This document shows positions 14,533-20,931 of a DNA stretch of 24,045 nucleotides, one piece after another; the stretch's first letter is position 1, and every line of letters starts with the position of its first letter. Origin of the DNA: a virus. The DNA is taken from positions 20,744 to 44,788 of the IMG/VR virus record IMGVR_UViG_3300001749_000005; one strand, 5' to 3'. The translations under genes were made by a program, and so were the position numbers. The notes under the pieces are model-generated. The model saw only the letters and a program-made list of their open reading frames with translations, ran no database searches and was not told where the DNA came from.

Positions 14533-14652
14533 TCAGCGTGTTATTAGTACGATGACGATGAATCCAGTTGTTGCTGCTATAAGTAGCAGTTCCAGCAATG
14601 GGATAGGTTTAGGCGTTCTTATTGTGAAGTTGCTTTCCTGGTCTATCGGCAT
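14533..14652 (-). CDS. single-helix membrane protein or displaced tail of the preceding protein
   Basis: A 39-aa frame: MPIDQESNFTIRTPKPIPLL, then one hydrophobic helix (ELLLIAATTGFIVIVLI) ending TR. The ATG lies 3 nt beyond the stop of the 130-aa gene in the -1 frame. Surface proteins elsewhere in this window end in exactly this kind of Pro-containing linker plus helix. So it may be either a coupled small protein or the membrane anchor of its neighbour, separated by a frame break. The upstream AGGAC is a weak ribosome-binding site. Confidence 0.55.
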   Translation of the reverse strand: MPIDQESNFTIRTPKPIPLLELLLIAATTGFIVIVLITR

Positions 14653-14654
14653 TT

Positions 14655-15047
14655 TTAATGTCCTGCTTGAGCGCTTAGGTTCCAGTCGTGGTTAGGCATA
14701 TAGCCTATCAGAGGATAGTCGGTTAATGATGAGCCTTCTGGGAGGGTCTGTGTTTTTGATGCTAATTCCTCGCTTGTGTCTCTATCAATTATCTTATAGA
14801 ATATGTCGCCAGCACCTTGCCCATCGTTTCTGACAGCAATACTTACACGAATTACGTCGCCCTCCTCTGCAATCGGAATTTCCCCTGCCAAAATGTCATA
14901 CGCCATGTTTTTTGTGGAGTTTTCAATGATTAGCTGTGTCATTGACGCTACGGCTCCCAAAAGGTCTACCATAAATATTTTTTCGTCGTCCACTACACCT
15001 ACAGGTAAGCTGTATCTTTGGGTTAAACGTTGCACATACAACACCAA
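14655..15047 (-). CDS. secreted/surface-type beta-sandwich protein lacking its anchor
   Basis: A 130-aa protein. Its second half resembles a CARDB-like beta sandwich of archaeal surface proteins (VIRVSIAVRNDGQGAGDIFY, then KIIDRDTSEELASKTQTL, ending HDWNLSAQAGH). Related surface proteins normally continue a few strands into a C-terminal membrane helix; here the frame stops and the helix appears in the next small ORF. The start is probably TTG 15047: a CTTTAAAC box lies about 25 nt upstream, so the mRNA may be leaderless. Other starts (GTG, TTG) follow within four codons. Confidence 0.66.
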   Translation of the reverse strand: MVLYVQRLTQRYSLPVGVVDDEKIFMVDLLGAVASMTQLIIENSTKNMAYDILAGEIPIAEEGDVIRVSIAVRNDGQGAGDIFYKIIDRDTSEELASKTQTLPEGSSLTDYPLIGYMPNHDWNLSAQAGH

Positions 15048-15063
15048 ATAAGTAAGTATCTGT

Positions 15064-15378
15064 TTATTGTTTAAAGGTTTTTGTTTTTTTCGGAGGTGGT
15101 GGGGGTGGTTGGTTGTTTGTTTGTAGTTCTATGAAGATTTTTATTCCTTTGGCGAGGTCTATTAGTTCTTGGAAGTCTAGTTGTTTTGCTTTTTCTATTA
15201 TGGCTTCTAATTCTTTGATTTTAGGTTGGATTGTTGGGTGTTTAAGGATTGCGTCTGCTGTAGTTATGGCTGTGTCTCGTGACAAGCGGGGTAGGAAGTA
15301 TTTGAAGAATATCCATGTGCCAAGTAGGAAAGAGAGTAAGCCTGAGACGAAGTTTACAAGGCAGGTAAGTAGTTCCAT
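15064..15378 (-). CDS. membrane-anchored helical protein with poly-Pro end
   Basis: The 104-aa protein has an N-terminal membrane helix (CLVNFVSGLLSFLLGTWIFF, residues 6-25). A cytoplasmic amphipathic helical region follows (IKELEAIIEKAKQLDFQEL), then a run of six Pro and a Lys-rich end. Its ATG follows the stop of the 46-aa gene after 1 nt. It could be a membrane scaffold for virion assembly; no family is recognised. Confidence 0.7.
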   Translation of the reverse strand: MELLTCLVNFVSGLLSFLLGTWIFFKYFLPRLSRDTAITTADAILKHPTIQPKIKELEAIIEKAKQLDFQELIDLAKGIKIFIELQTNNQPPPPPPKKTKTFKQ

Positions 15379-15379
15379 G

Positions 15380-15520
15380 TTATACGCCCAACATTTTTTT
15401 AGCTAATTCTAACTGTAGTTTATGTTTTTTTTCTTTTTCTTCTCGCCGTCGCGTTTCGGCTCTCTCAACACGTCCCTCAGGCGTTAAACCTGTCATTTTT
15501 TCTCTGCTTTTCTTACCCAT
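15380..15520 (-). CDS. small highly charged helical protein
   Basis: A 46-aa frame: MGKKSREKMTGLTPEGR, then an Arg/Glu/Lys-rich helix ending KLQLELAKKMLGV. AAGGA lies about 10 nt before the ATG, and the stop is immediately followed by the next gene's ATG. Packing within the operon is the main support. It may bind nucleic acid or a partner protein; no function can be named. Confidence 0.6.
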   Translation of the reverse strand: MGKKSREKMTGLTPEGRVERAETRRREEKEKKHKLQLELAKKMLGV

Positions 15521-15572
15521 TTCTTTGTTTCCTTTTCATAATTCTTGGAAATAAATAACTTGCACAGCTCAC

Positions 15573-15812
15573 TTAGACATTTCCGTTTATTAGTTCTTCT
15601 ATGTAGTCTAGTAATGTGTTGAGTTGTTTTTTTATGTATTTTCGTCCTTTAGAGCTTGTTAGAAGTAGCCATGCTTGTTTGTATTCTTGTAGGTTTTGGT
15701 TGAGGTTGGGCCAGATTTGGATGGTTACGGGTCCGACTGTTACTGTGGCGTTGCATAGGGTTTCGTAGAGTAGCCAGTCGGCGGGTTCGTTGGTTTTGAT
15801 GGCTTTAAGCAG
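15573..15812 (-). CDS. ORF without canonical start, +1 frame to the acidic coiled-coil gene
   Basis: About 79 aa of sensible protein: LLKAIKTNEPADWLLYETL, a beta hairpin (TVTVGPVTIQIW), then helices to ...LDYIEELINGNV. The frame is open back to about 15870 but contains no ATG, GTG or TTG; the only near-starts are CTG at 15812 and 15851. It overlaps the end of the 67-aa gene in the +1 frame, whose last codons are GCT TAA. So it is either translated from CTG, or is the C-terminal domain of the upstream protein reached by +1 frameshifting or hidden by an indel. The coordinates use CTG 15812 as a placeholder. Confidence 0.5.
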   Translation of the reverse strand: MLKAIKTNEPADWLLYETLCNATVTVGPVTIQIWPNLNQNLQEYKQAWLLLTSSKGRKYIKKQLNTLLDYIEELINGNV

Positions 15813-16008
15813 TCGGTTCTTCGCTTGTTGTGGATTCGGTTTCTGAGTCAGTTTCTTCCGCCTCTTCTTGAGTTTCTACAGGTATTGGCGGGCCTATCGA
15901 CGCTTCGGTTGTTTCTGGTTCTTTTAAGACGCATCTGGCTTTAACGTCGGCTAGTTCAATTTTCAACTCGGCTACTTCTTTCCTTAATTTTTCAATTTCT
16001 TCACTCAT
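15805..16008 (-). CDS. coiled-coil plus acidic linker protein
   Basis: A 67-aa protein. Residues 1-25 form a coiled coil (EEIEKLRKEVAELKIELADV); the rest is a disordered Glu/Thr/Ser-rich linker ending EEPTA. A linker ending in nothing is odd, and the frame beyond the stop (+1) encodes a folded domain. The ATG overlaps the TGA of the 108-aa gene. The coiled coil may drive oligomerisation of a structural or scaffold protein. Confidence 0.68.
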   Translation of the reverse strand: MSEEIEKLRKEVAELKIELADVKARCVLKEPETTEASIGPPIPVETQEEAEETDSETESTTSEEPTA

Positions 16009-16331
16009 TGATGTACCTCCTTTTCTCCTTTTTCTATGTCGCCTAAGCGGTCTATTATTACATAGAAGCGGTATCTTCCTGATTGTTTAAGCTCTATGTA
16101 AGGTTGTCCTTTCTGTTCGACAACTCGTTGGTCTCCAATGTTCAGGCTAACTATCATGCCTTCGTAAGCATTAACGTCGCCTACTTCTACAATTCCATCG
16201 TTTACGAGAACTTCAGTTATGTCGGGTAAGACAATTTTTGTTTTAGGTGTTAAACGGAATCTAAGTTTTTTCGTTAGTTCTTTTTTGGCTTCTTCACCTT
16301 TCTTTTCAATATACTCTTCAAGTTTGCTCAT
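16005..16331 (-). CDS. 108-aa unknown protein with an N-terminal charged helix
   Basis: An N-terminal Lys/Glu helix (KLEEYIEKKGEEAKKELTKK) precedes a compact beta domain (KTKIVLPDITEVLV, VNAYEGMIVSLNIGDQRVV, GRYRFYVIIDRLG). It is soluble, without Cys. Its ATG overlaps the stop of the 456-aa gene (TAATG), and its own stop overlaps the next ATG, so all three are translationally coupled. Unknown family. Confidence 0.7.
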   Translation of the reverse strand: MSKLEEYIEKKGEEAKKELTKKLRFRLTPKTKIVLPDITEVLVNDGIVEVGDVNAYEGMIVSLNIGDQRVVEQKGQPYIELKQSGRYRFYVIIDRLGDIEKGEKEVHQ

Positions 16332-17701
16332 TATTTTTCCTCCTTCTTCGTAGGTTTAGGTATTTTCTGTTTCTTGGGTTTGATTTTACCTTGTTTTACT
16401 AAGGAGCCTTTCATTCCTCTTATTTGTTGTCCGCTTAGTTTTGTTGCTTTTGTGATTAGGTTTACAGGTGTTCCTCCTAGGAGCATTTGCCGGGCTGTTT
16501 CTTTGCGTTGTTCAAGTGTTGGGGTTTCACCTATCAAATGTTTATCAGACGGCATTGTTCCTGGTTCAGCTGGAGTTTGTTTTGTTGGTTGAGGCACTAC
16601 CTGTAGTGGTTGTGTGGGTTGTGTAGACGTTATTTCAGGTGGAAGGTGTTGTTCTGGAAGTGTGGCGAGTTCTTCAGGTGTTACTTCATGTATTTCTGCG
16701 CCTGGGGGTATTGTGGTTGGAGGTGGAGGTTTAGCTGCACCTTTGTGTTGTTCTACGTAGCCCCATATCATTTTAGCTATTTTGCCTACGGGCACTTGAA
16801 CGTTTTCTATATATTTACCAAGTTTTTCAGGGGTTAATGGTTCTCCTTTGTCTTTTATGCCGAGTCGTTTGTGCATGAAGGCTCTGATTGCTGGGTCTTT
16901 TTCGGATAGTTGGCTCATTCGTGTGATTTGGTCAAATTCTGTAGGAGCGTTTCGGATTTCGGTTATTTGTCGCGTAAGGTCTTGATGTTTCCAATTGGAT
17001 TCTCTTTGCATCGAGTCCATTTGTGCTTGGTGTAGCTCTTTACGCATGTCTTTCATTTCTTCTCGCCAGAGGTCTTCAGCTTTTTTAGCTTCGTCTGGTG
17101 TTCCAAAAATTCTCATGGTCATGGCGTATTCTTTGAGTTCGTCTAGTCTCTCTCGGATGCCTGATTTTGGTTGTTTCGCTGGTGTTTGCAACCGTTTTAC
17201 CTGTGCGTCTTTAAGTTCTTTGAGTATCGCTAGAATTGCTGGGTCGGTTTCCTTTTTTTCTAAACTGTCTAGTGCTTTGAGTTCTGCGACTGTTTCCATT
17301 ATGTCTCTTTTTTCTTTTGGTTGAGGGTAAGGGTATTGTTGTGGAGGTTGCCCCCAGTAAGGAGGGTAGGGAGATTGTTGTTTGGGTTCGTCGCCGAGGC
17401 TGATGCCTAATGTTTTCAGGTAGACTTTGGTTTCTACAGCGTCAGCTATTACGCTTTTAAGTCTGTCTCCTATATTGGTTCCTCCGGGAGGACGGGTTTC
17501 AGGTAGAACGGCTTCTGTCAGTTTTCTCCTTTTGGCTGGTGCTCTAGCTGAAGCAATCTGTTTAAGCTCCTCGAAAACGTCTAGGGGCACTTTGTTGAGT
17601 AATTCATGTAGGATTTCTTTTTCCTCTTTGCCGCTTGATGCAGAAGCTAGTTTGAGTTTGTCGATGTCACCTTTATAAATTCTCATTGGTCCTGTACTCA
17701 T
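16331..17701 (-). CDS. large helical/Pro-rich protein with a C-terminal HTH-like segment
   Basis: The 456-aa protein is the longest in its operon. Seen: a Lys/Glu-rich N-terminus, a Pro/Tyr/Gln-rich linker (residues ~110-130), long charged helices (ELHQAQMDSMQRESNWKHQD), and a second Pro/Thr linker. The C-terminal region (ETARQMLLGGTPVNLITKAT then LSGQQIRGMKGSLVKQ) looks like a helix-turn-helix, followed by a Lys tail. It may be a scaffold, a virion-associated DNA-binding protein or a partitioning factor; I cannot choose. The ATG has no clear ribosome-binding site and sits downstream of the repeat-bearing promoter region. Confidence 0.7.
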   Translation of the reverse strand: MSTGPMRIYKGDIDKLKLASASSGKEEKEILHELLNKVPLDVFEELKQIASARAPAKRRKLTEAVLPETRPPGGTNIGDRLKSVIADAVETKVYLKTLGISLGDEPKQQSPYPPYWGQPPQQYPYPQPKEKRDIMETVAELKALDSLEKKETDPAILAILKELKDAQVKRLQTPAKQPKSGIRERLDELKEYAMTMRIFGTPDEAKKAEDLWREEMKDMRKELHQAQMDSMQRESNWKHQDLTRQITEIRNAPTEFDQITRMSQLSEKDPAIRAFMHKRLGIKDKGEPLTPEKLGKYIENVQVPVGKIAKMIWGYVEQHKGAAKPPPPTTIPPGAEIHEVTPEELATLPEQHLPPEITSTQPTQPLQVVPQPTKQTPAEPGTMPSDKHLIGETPTLEQRKETARQMLLGGTPVNLITKATKLSGQQIRGMKGSLVKQGKIKPKKQKIPKPTKKEEK

Positions 17702-17719
17702 TTTAATCGTCTAGTTTGT

Positions 17720-17808
17720 TGTTCGTGCATGTACATAAGCTTATCTGTTCGCATGTATGTGGATTTTTAGTTTTATCTGTTCAGTGTAAACGTTCTAGTG
17801 TGCGAACA
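17720..17808. promoter_or_regulatory. divergent promoter region with repeated TGTTCG motifs
   Basis: Between the divergent genes at 17701 and 17948 lie TGTTCGTGCATGTACAT (from 17720), TGTTCGCATGTATG (from 17746) and the inverted TGCGAACA (17801-17808). The last is the exact complement of TGTTCGCA at 17746-17753. This is the layout expected of operators controlling one or both directions. No single strong TATA box stands out. Confidence 0.45.
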
Positions 17809-17947
17809 ATCATGTGCACGTCTATAACAAGCTTAAGGAGTAGGTGTTTGCTATATTTGGGAAATAAAAGGGGTGTTAGTTCCATCTTAAAGAATGTCGG
17901 AAAGGGAAAAGACATAAATCTCTTGATAGTCTCTTCTTAACAGGTAA

Positions 17948-18223
17948 GTGATAGGTTTGGAGAAGCAGAAAGTCTTGATTGTTTCACCTGTTTGTCCAAG
18001 TTGTGAAGTGGTGAAGAAGCATTTAGCTAAGCAGGGAACGCTTGACAAGTATATTATTGTGGATGCTTCAACTCCTGAAGGTTTAGATTTTGCTAGAAGG
18101 TTAGGCATACGAGGTGTTCCTCAATGCGCGATTATCGAGGGGGAGGGAGAAAAGAAGACTGTGAGGATTTGCAGTGATGAGGAGTGGAAAAGGATGATGA
18201 AGGGTGATGAGCGAGAAACCTAA
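17948..18223 (+). CDS. thioredoxin/glutaredoxin-like protein
   Basis: The 91-aa protein has the redox fold in outline: strand VLIVS, CPSC at residues 16-19 at the start of a helix, YIIVDAS, then GIRGVPQCAII with the cis-Pro motif (VP) typical of thioredoxin-like proteins, and a final charged helix. It should catalyse dithiol/disulfide exchange in the cytoplasm, perhaps serving the many Cys-rich small proteins nearby; the partner is inferred. The start is GTG 17948, with TTG seven codons or fewer downstream as an alternative. Confidence 0.78.
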   Translation: MIGLEKQKVLIVSPVCPSCEVVKKHLAKQGTLDKYIIVDASTPEGLDFARRLGIRGVPQCAIIEGEGEKKTVRICSDEEWKRMMKGDERET

Positions 18224-18470
18224 AGAAGAAAAACCTGAAGAAGTTGCAGAGCCAGAGCTGAAAGAGTTTATAGTTTATGTTAAAGCAGTTCCTGCATTTC
18301 CCAACGCTTTTACACCTGATATTTTAGACAGGGTTATAGCTGCTAATGAAGAGGAAGCTAAAGATTACATGGTGGGTAGGTTAGCTGAGCATGATTATAT
18401 AGTGGAGAAATGGTATGCTGTTGCAGAAACTACGATTTTAGGGGCGACGGCGCGGGCTTTGAGTGGTTAA
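18207..18470 (+). CDS. 88-aa protein of unknown function
   Basis: A Lys/Glu-rich N-terminal tail (about 20 residues) precedes a compact alpha/beta domain: FIVYVKAVPAFPNAF, ILDRVIAANEEEAKDYMV, then YIVEKWYAVAETTIL. This resembles small beta-alpha-beta 'ANEEEA' domains in which a strand leads into a helix that signals residue input; no function is known to me. It overlaps the redox gene by 17 nt. ATG 18207 is used; GTG 18204 is also in frame. Confidence 0.68.
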   Translation: MSEKPKEEKPEEVAEPELKEFIVYVKAVPAFPNAFTPDILDRVIAANEEEAKDYMVGRLAEHDYIVEKWYAVAETTILGATARALSG

Positions 18471-18485
18471 TGGAAGCAGTTAAAC

Positions 18486-18848
18486 ATGAAAATAACGAAT
18501 TTAGACACGGATTTATTGTTGTACTTGATTACTGAAAGAGGAGCTACAACAACAGAATTGGCGAAGTTGATGTTTGCTCCTATAAACGATTATGAACTGA
18601 GGAAACACGACAGCAAAATTAGGTATAGATTGGAAAGGATGAGAAAGAAAGAACTTTTGCATAAGAACGGGGTCAAATACACGGTTAATGAAGAACGAGT
18701 TTTTCTGACGCAAGCATCCATGTTTCTAGAGGACATTGAAGTTGCGTTGCCAATGGGAAAAATGCTTGTAGTGTATCCTAAAGACGATGAAATTATGATG
18801 AGAACGTTGCGCACTGAGTCTATGTTGCCGCCTAGAAAAAGTGATTGA
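18486..18848 (+). CDS. winged-helix transcriptional regulator
   Basis: The 120-aa protein begins with a winged-helix domain: DTDLLLYLITERGATTTELAKLM (helices 1-2), KIRYRLERMRKKELLHK (recognition helix) and GVKYTVNEERVFL (wing). The remaining ~45 residues contain a strand-like segment (KMLVVYPKDDE) that may mediate dimerisation. It ends the 17948-18848 operon and may act on the repeat-bearing promoter just upstream of that operon, which is inference. Confidence 0.75.
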   Translation: MKITNLDTDLLLYLITERGATTTELAKLMFAPINDYELRKHDSKIRYRLERMRKKELLHKNGVKYTVNEERVFLTQASMFLEDIEVALPMGKMLVVYPKDDEIMMRTLRTESMLPPRKSD

Positions 18849-18863
18849 GTTTTATGAAAAGCC

Positions 18864-18873
18864 CTTTAATAAG
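18864..18873 (+). promoter_or_regulatory. TATA box of the 18916 operon
   Basis: CTTTAATAAG is centred about 27 nt before the shared leader element at 18895-18906, the standard archaeal TATA-to-start distance. Confidence 0.6.
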
Positions 18874-18894
18874 GGTTCAGCCTACAAGAGTATT

Positions 18895-18906
18895 AACGTG
18901 TAGGAG
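18895..18906 (+). promoter_or_regulatory. shared leader element (copy 6, plus strand)
   Basis: AACGTGTAGGAG, 9 nt before the ATG at 18916. Identical to the minus-strand copies at 8142-8153 and 8990-9001. Confidence 0.7.
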
Positions 18907-18915
18907 TAGAAAACA

Positions 18916-19152
18916 ATGGGCATAGAAGGCCTTAAAACAAAGAAAGGCGCTTGGGTAAAACCAGGGCGCACTGGCGGACCTTTATTGCCAGGAAGCTATA
19001 GAGGATATATTTATGTGAGAGCACCTCCAAAGCCGTACCCGACTACAGCTCAACAGAAAGCAATTGGTGCGAAAGGTAGATGTGTCCGAGAGAAGTGTAC
19101 GGGCAAGAAAGGCAGCGATTTCATTTCGTGCAGGGTAAGCTGCACTGGTTAA
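18916..19152 (+). CDS. 78-aa basic Cys protein, paralogue of 19510-19746
   Basis: A 78-aa basic protein sharing with 19510-19746 the layout KGAW[VI]K, YP-T-x-QQK, G-[RL]-x-[VI]-R-E-x-C-x-GKKG and C-R. Here KGAWVKPGR is followed by a Gly/Pro-rich insert, then YPTTAQQKAIG, CVREKCTGKKGSDFISCR and CTG. Four Cys may bind a metal or form disulfides; basic charge suggests nucleic-acid binding or a virion core protein, both inferred. It has its own leader element and TATA box, so it is probably well expressed. Confidence 0.72.
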   Translation: MGIEGLKTKKGAWVKPGRTGGPLLPGSYRGYIYVRAPPKPYPTTAQQKAIGAKGRCVREKCTGKKGSDFISCRVSCTG

Positions 19153-19244
19153 GAACCGCCAAACCCTCTTTTTCTTTTTTCATCCACAAATTTTTATAGG
19201 TCTATAGCTAAGTATTGTTTGGAAGAGTAGAGTTGGCTTTAACT

Positions 19245-19520
19245 ATGGCTCAGTTTGAGAGTTCTTTGAAGGCAGATAAGAAGCTAAGAGAAGCATGTTC
19301 AGTGTTTGGGTTAGACGATAAGGAATGCAAGAAGCTAGAGGGATATGTCGGGGAAATCTGTGGAGTTTTAGGTAAGGGCGCAAAAACAAAGAGGAAGAAA
19401 CAGTTGAGTAAATGGCAATTGTGCATTAAGGAACGAAGGTCAGGGAAGCCTTTTGACCCAGTTGCTATTAAGCAACTTGCGAAAGAATATAAAGCGGGGA
19501 CGTGTCCTAGTGGCGCATAA
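19245..19520 (+). CDS. basic Cys-containing helical protein
   Basis: About 91 aa from ATG 19245 (TTG 19215 and 19233 are in frame upstream). Five or six Cys fall in helices (LREACSVFGLDDKECKKLEG, VGEICGVLG, WQLCIKERRSGKPF, GTCPSG) with many Lys. A TTTTTATAGG box lies at about 19189, so transcription may begin near 19217. It stands between the two paralogous 78-aa proteins and likely works with them. No family recognised. Confidence 0.66.
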   Translation: MAQFESSLKADKKLREACSVFGLDDKECKKLEGYVGEICGVLGKGAKTKRKKQLSKWQLCIKERRSGKPFDPVAIKQLAKEYKAGTCPSGA

Positions 19521-19746
19521 AGGCGCGTGGATTAAGGTTCGCCGTCAAATGAGCAAGTACCCGGAGACTCCTCAACAGAAGAAAGTGAAGATAGGCGGCT
19601 TATTGATTCGAGAGGTTTGCAAAGGCAAAAAAGGCATGGAGTTTATGGAGTGCAGAACTGAAGTTTTACAGTGCGCTTTTGACGATGAGAAGTGTAAGAA
19701 AGCTCTTTTAGAAGTGAAGAAGAAACTTCAGGCGGAAGCGGATTAG
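19510..19746 (+). CDS. 78-aa basic Cys protein, paralogue of 18916-19152
   Basis: The frame extends upstream to TTG 19453, but GTG 19510 gives a 78-aa protein of exactly the same length as its paralogue and begins just before KGAWIKVRR, where that family starts to align. GGGGA lies about 10 nt upstream. Motifs: YPETPQQKKVKIG, REVCKGKKGMEFMECR, then CAFDDEKCKK and a Lys/Glu helix. It overlaps the preceding gene by 11 nt. Confidence 0.68.
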   Translation: MAHKGAWIKVRRQMSKYPETPQQKKVKIGGLLIREVCKGKKGMEFMECRTEVLQCAFDDEKCKKALLEVKKKLQAEAD

Positions 19747-19747
19747 A

Positions 19748-19936
19748 ATGGTTGATGTTCGTAAAGTTTGTGAGGGCGCAACAATTATTTTCACGTTTGG
19801 CGGTGGCTTGGCTGCTTATGAGGGTTATGACCGGGAAGGGTTGATTTTGACGTTTTTGGCGGCGGGGTCTGCTCTTATGAGTTTCTTCGCGGTTGGAGAA
19901 TCGTTGTTGGGCTTGCCAAGCTTAAGGAAGGGGTGA
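19748..19936 (+). CDS. two-helix small membrane protein
   Basis: The 62-aa protein has two hydrophobic helices (ATIIFTFGGGLAAYEGY and LILTFLAAGSALMSFFAVG) separated by a short polar turn with DREG. Its gene starts 1 nt after the stop of the previous one. It could be a holin-like or virion-membrane protein; no family is recognised. Confidence 0.66.
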   Translation: MVDVRKVCEGATIIFTFGGGLAAYEGYDREGLILTFLAAGSALMSFFAVGESLLGLPSLRKG

Positions 19937-19937
19937 C

Positions 19938-20249
19938 ATGGAAGATAAAGAGAGAAGGATAGACCCAGCGTTCATAGAAAAAATAAGGCGTAAGAGAGAG
20001 GAACAGTTAGCAAAACGGACGGATTATGAAAGAGCTATTGATGAATTAAAAGCGCATGCAGGGTATTGTGAAACAAAAGAAAGAATTTACGCGTTTTTGG
20101 AGTCGGCAAACGTAAAAAATAAAGAAGAGATACTTGAGAGGTTAGTACAGGAGAAGAAAGTATCTCTCGAACCGAAAGTTTGTATGTTTCCTTATATCCT
20201 ACATCTTGTAGCAACAAAAGAAGAGGAAGAAAAGACAAAACATGAATGA
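19938..20249 (+). CDS. charged helical protein of unknown function
   Basis: A 103-aa protein with charged helices (FIEKIRRKREEQLAKR; YERAIDELKAHAGY; KERIYAFLES; KEEILERLVQEKKV) and a short hydrophobic segment. GGGGTGA just before the ATG, one base after the previous stop, is a strong coupled start. It could be a helical winged-helix or adaptor protein; unassigned. Confidence 0.66.
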   Translation: MEDKERRIDPAFIEKIRRKREEQLAKRTDYERAIDELKAHAGYCETKERIYAFLESANVKNKEEILERLVQEKKVSLEPKVCMFPYILHLVATKEEEEKTKHE

Positions 20250-20367
20250 TAAAGCCTTGAAAAAGTTCGTTGAATATGAACGGTTAGACTCTAAACTTTA
20301 CAGTCGAACCAGAAGGATTTGGCATAAGTTTTTGTTCCGAGAAGAACATATGTTTACTGAGGATTAG
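20242..20367 (+). CDS. 41-aa basic protein
   Basis: ATG 20242 lies inside the end of the previous gene. The product MNDKALKKFVEYERLDSKL... is basic and aromatic and ends FREEHMFTED. It lies 2 nt before the next ATG. Operon packing and composition support it; function unknown. Confidence 0.52.
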   Translation: MNDKALKKFVEYERLDSKLYSRTRRIWHKFLFREEHMFTED

Positions 20368-20369
20368 TT

Positions 20370-20537
20370 ATGATTTCGGATAAGACGTTAAGACAAGTGG
20401 AAGAGGCAGGGTTGTTGTGGTGTCCTCACTGTTATAATGCGGGTAAGCTTATGACTTTCGCAACGTTCCATGATTTGCAACGTCATGTGAGGAAGGGATG
20501 TAGGACTTTCGCTAAAGGTGATTCTTGGCAAAGCTAG
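20370..20537 (+). CDS. small zinc-finger protein
   Basis: The 55-aa protein has WCPHC (Cys18, Cys21), then FHDLQRH (His34, His39) and Cys44: a C-x2-C-x17-H-x4-C finger. It probably binds DNA or RNA, as single-finger proteins of archaeal viruses often do (family knowledge, binding inferred). It is the last gene of the 18916-20537 chain; its stop overlaps the stop of the convergent membrane gene at 20534. Confidence 0.7.
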   Translation: MISDKTLRQVEEAGLLWCPHCYNAGKLMTFATFHDLQRHVRKGCRTFAKGDSWQS

Positions 20538-20851
20538 GGTACCTGTCCAAGCATGGTTACAAGTTTCGTATAAAATATATAGAGTGCTATTTCCAAAGGT
20601 GTGTCTGGCACAATAGCGATGGTGACTATGCTTCTGAGAGTAGTTATGAAGAGTCTTAACAAGTCGTCTGGTGAGGCTGTCTGAATAAATTCTGTTGTTG
20701 TTCCCTCTGGAAAGAAAGGGGCAATTTTAGAGTCAGCCAACATTTGCAAAAGTGATTCTCGTATCACGCTAATAATTGTCATAAAATATTGGTTTTGTCC
20801 AGTGTTGTAGCCGAGGAGGCCTCCGGCTAAACTGCCTAAAATCCAATTCAT
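20534..20851 (-). CDS. membrane-associated protein of unknown function
   Basis: The 105-aa protein starts with a glycine-rich hydrophobic helix (ILGSLAGGLLGYNTG) and has further amphipathic or hydrophobic segments (FMTIISVIRESLLQML; LLRLFITTLRSIVTIAIVP; LEIALYIFYTKLVTML). It has the shared leader and a TATA box, like the membrane-protein genes of the 7703-10935 block, so it probably belongs to the same expression class. Confidence 0.68.
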   Translation of the reverse strand: MNWILGSLAGGLLGYNTGQNQYFMTIISVIRESLLQMLADSKIAPFFPEGTTTEFIQTASPDDLLRLFITTLRSIVTIAIVPDTPLEIALYIFYTKLVTMLGQVP

Positions 20852-20861
20852 TTCAGTTTAT

Positions 20862-20874
20862 CTCCTACTACGTT
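20862..20874 (-). promoter_or_regulatory. shared leader element, variant (copy 7)
   Basis: AACGTAGTAGGAG on the minus strand, 10 nt before ATG 20851; the TATA box is centred about 22 nt upstream. Confidence 0.6.
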
Positions 20875-20892
20875 AGCAGATTAGTTGAGAAA

Positions 20893-20900
20893 CCTTATAA
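20893..20900. promoter_or_regulatory. palindromic TATA box serving two directions
   Basis: CTTATAAG is a perfect palindrome. It is at a proper distance from the leader element of the minus-strand gene (20874) and about 30-35 nt before the tRNA-like gene on the plus strand, so one box may drive both. Confidence 0.55.
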
Positions 20901-20931
20901 GAGTTTGTATTGCCTCACTAATACCTAAAGT

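Noticed and set aside
16374-17678. Several plus-strand ORFs with Ser/Leu/Cys-rich products
   Set aside because: Antisense to the 456-aa gene, whose charged helical product is clearly the real one.
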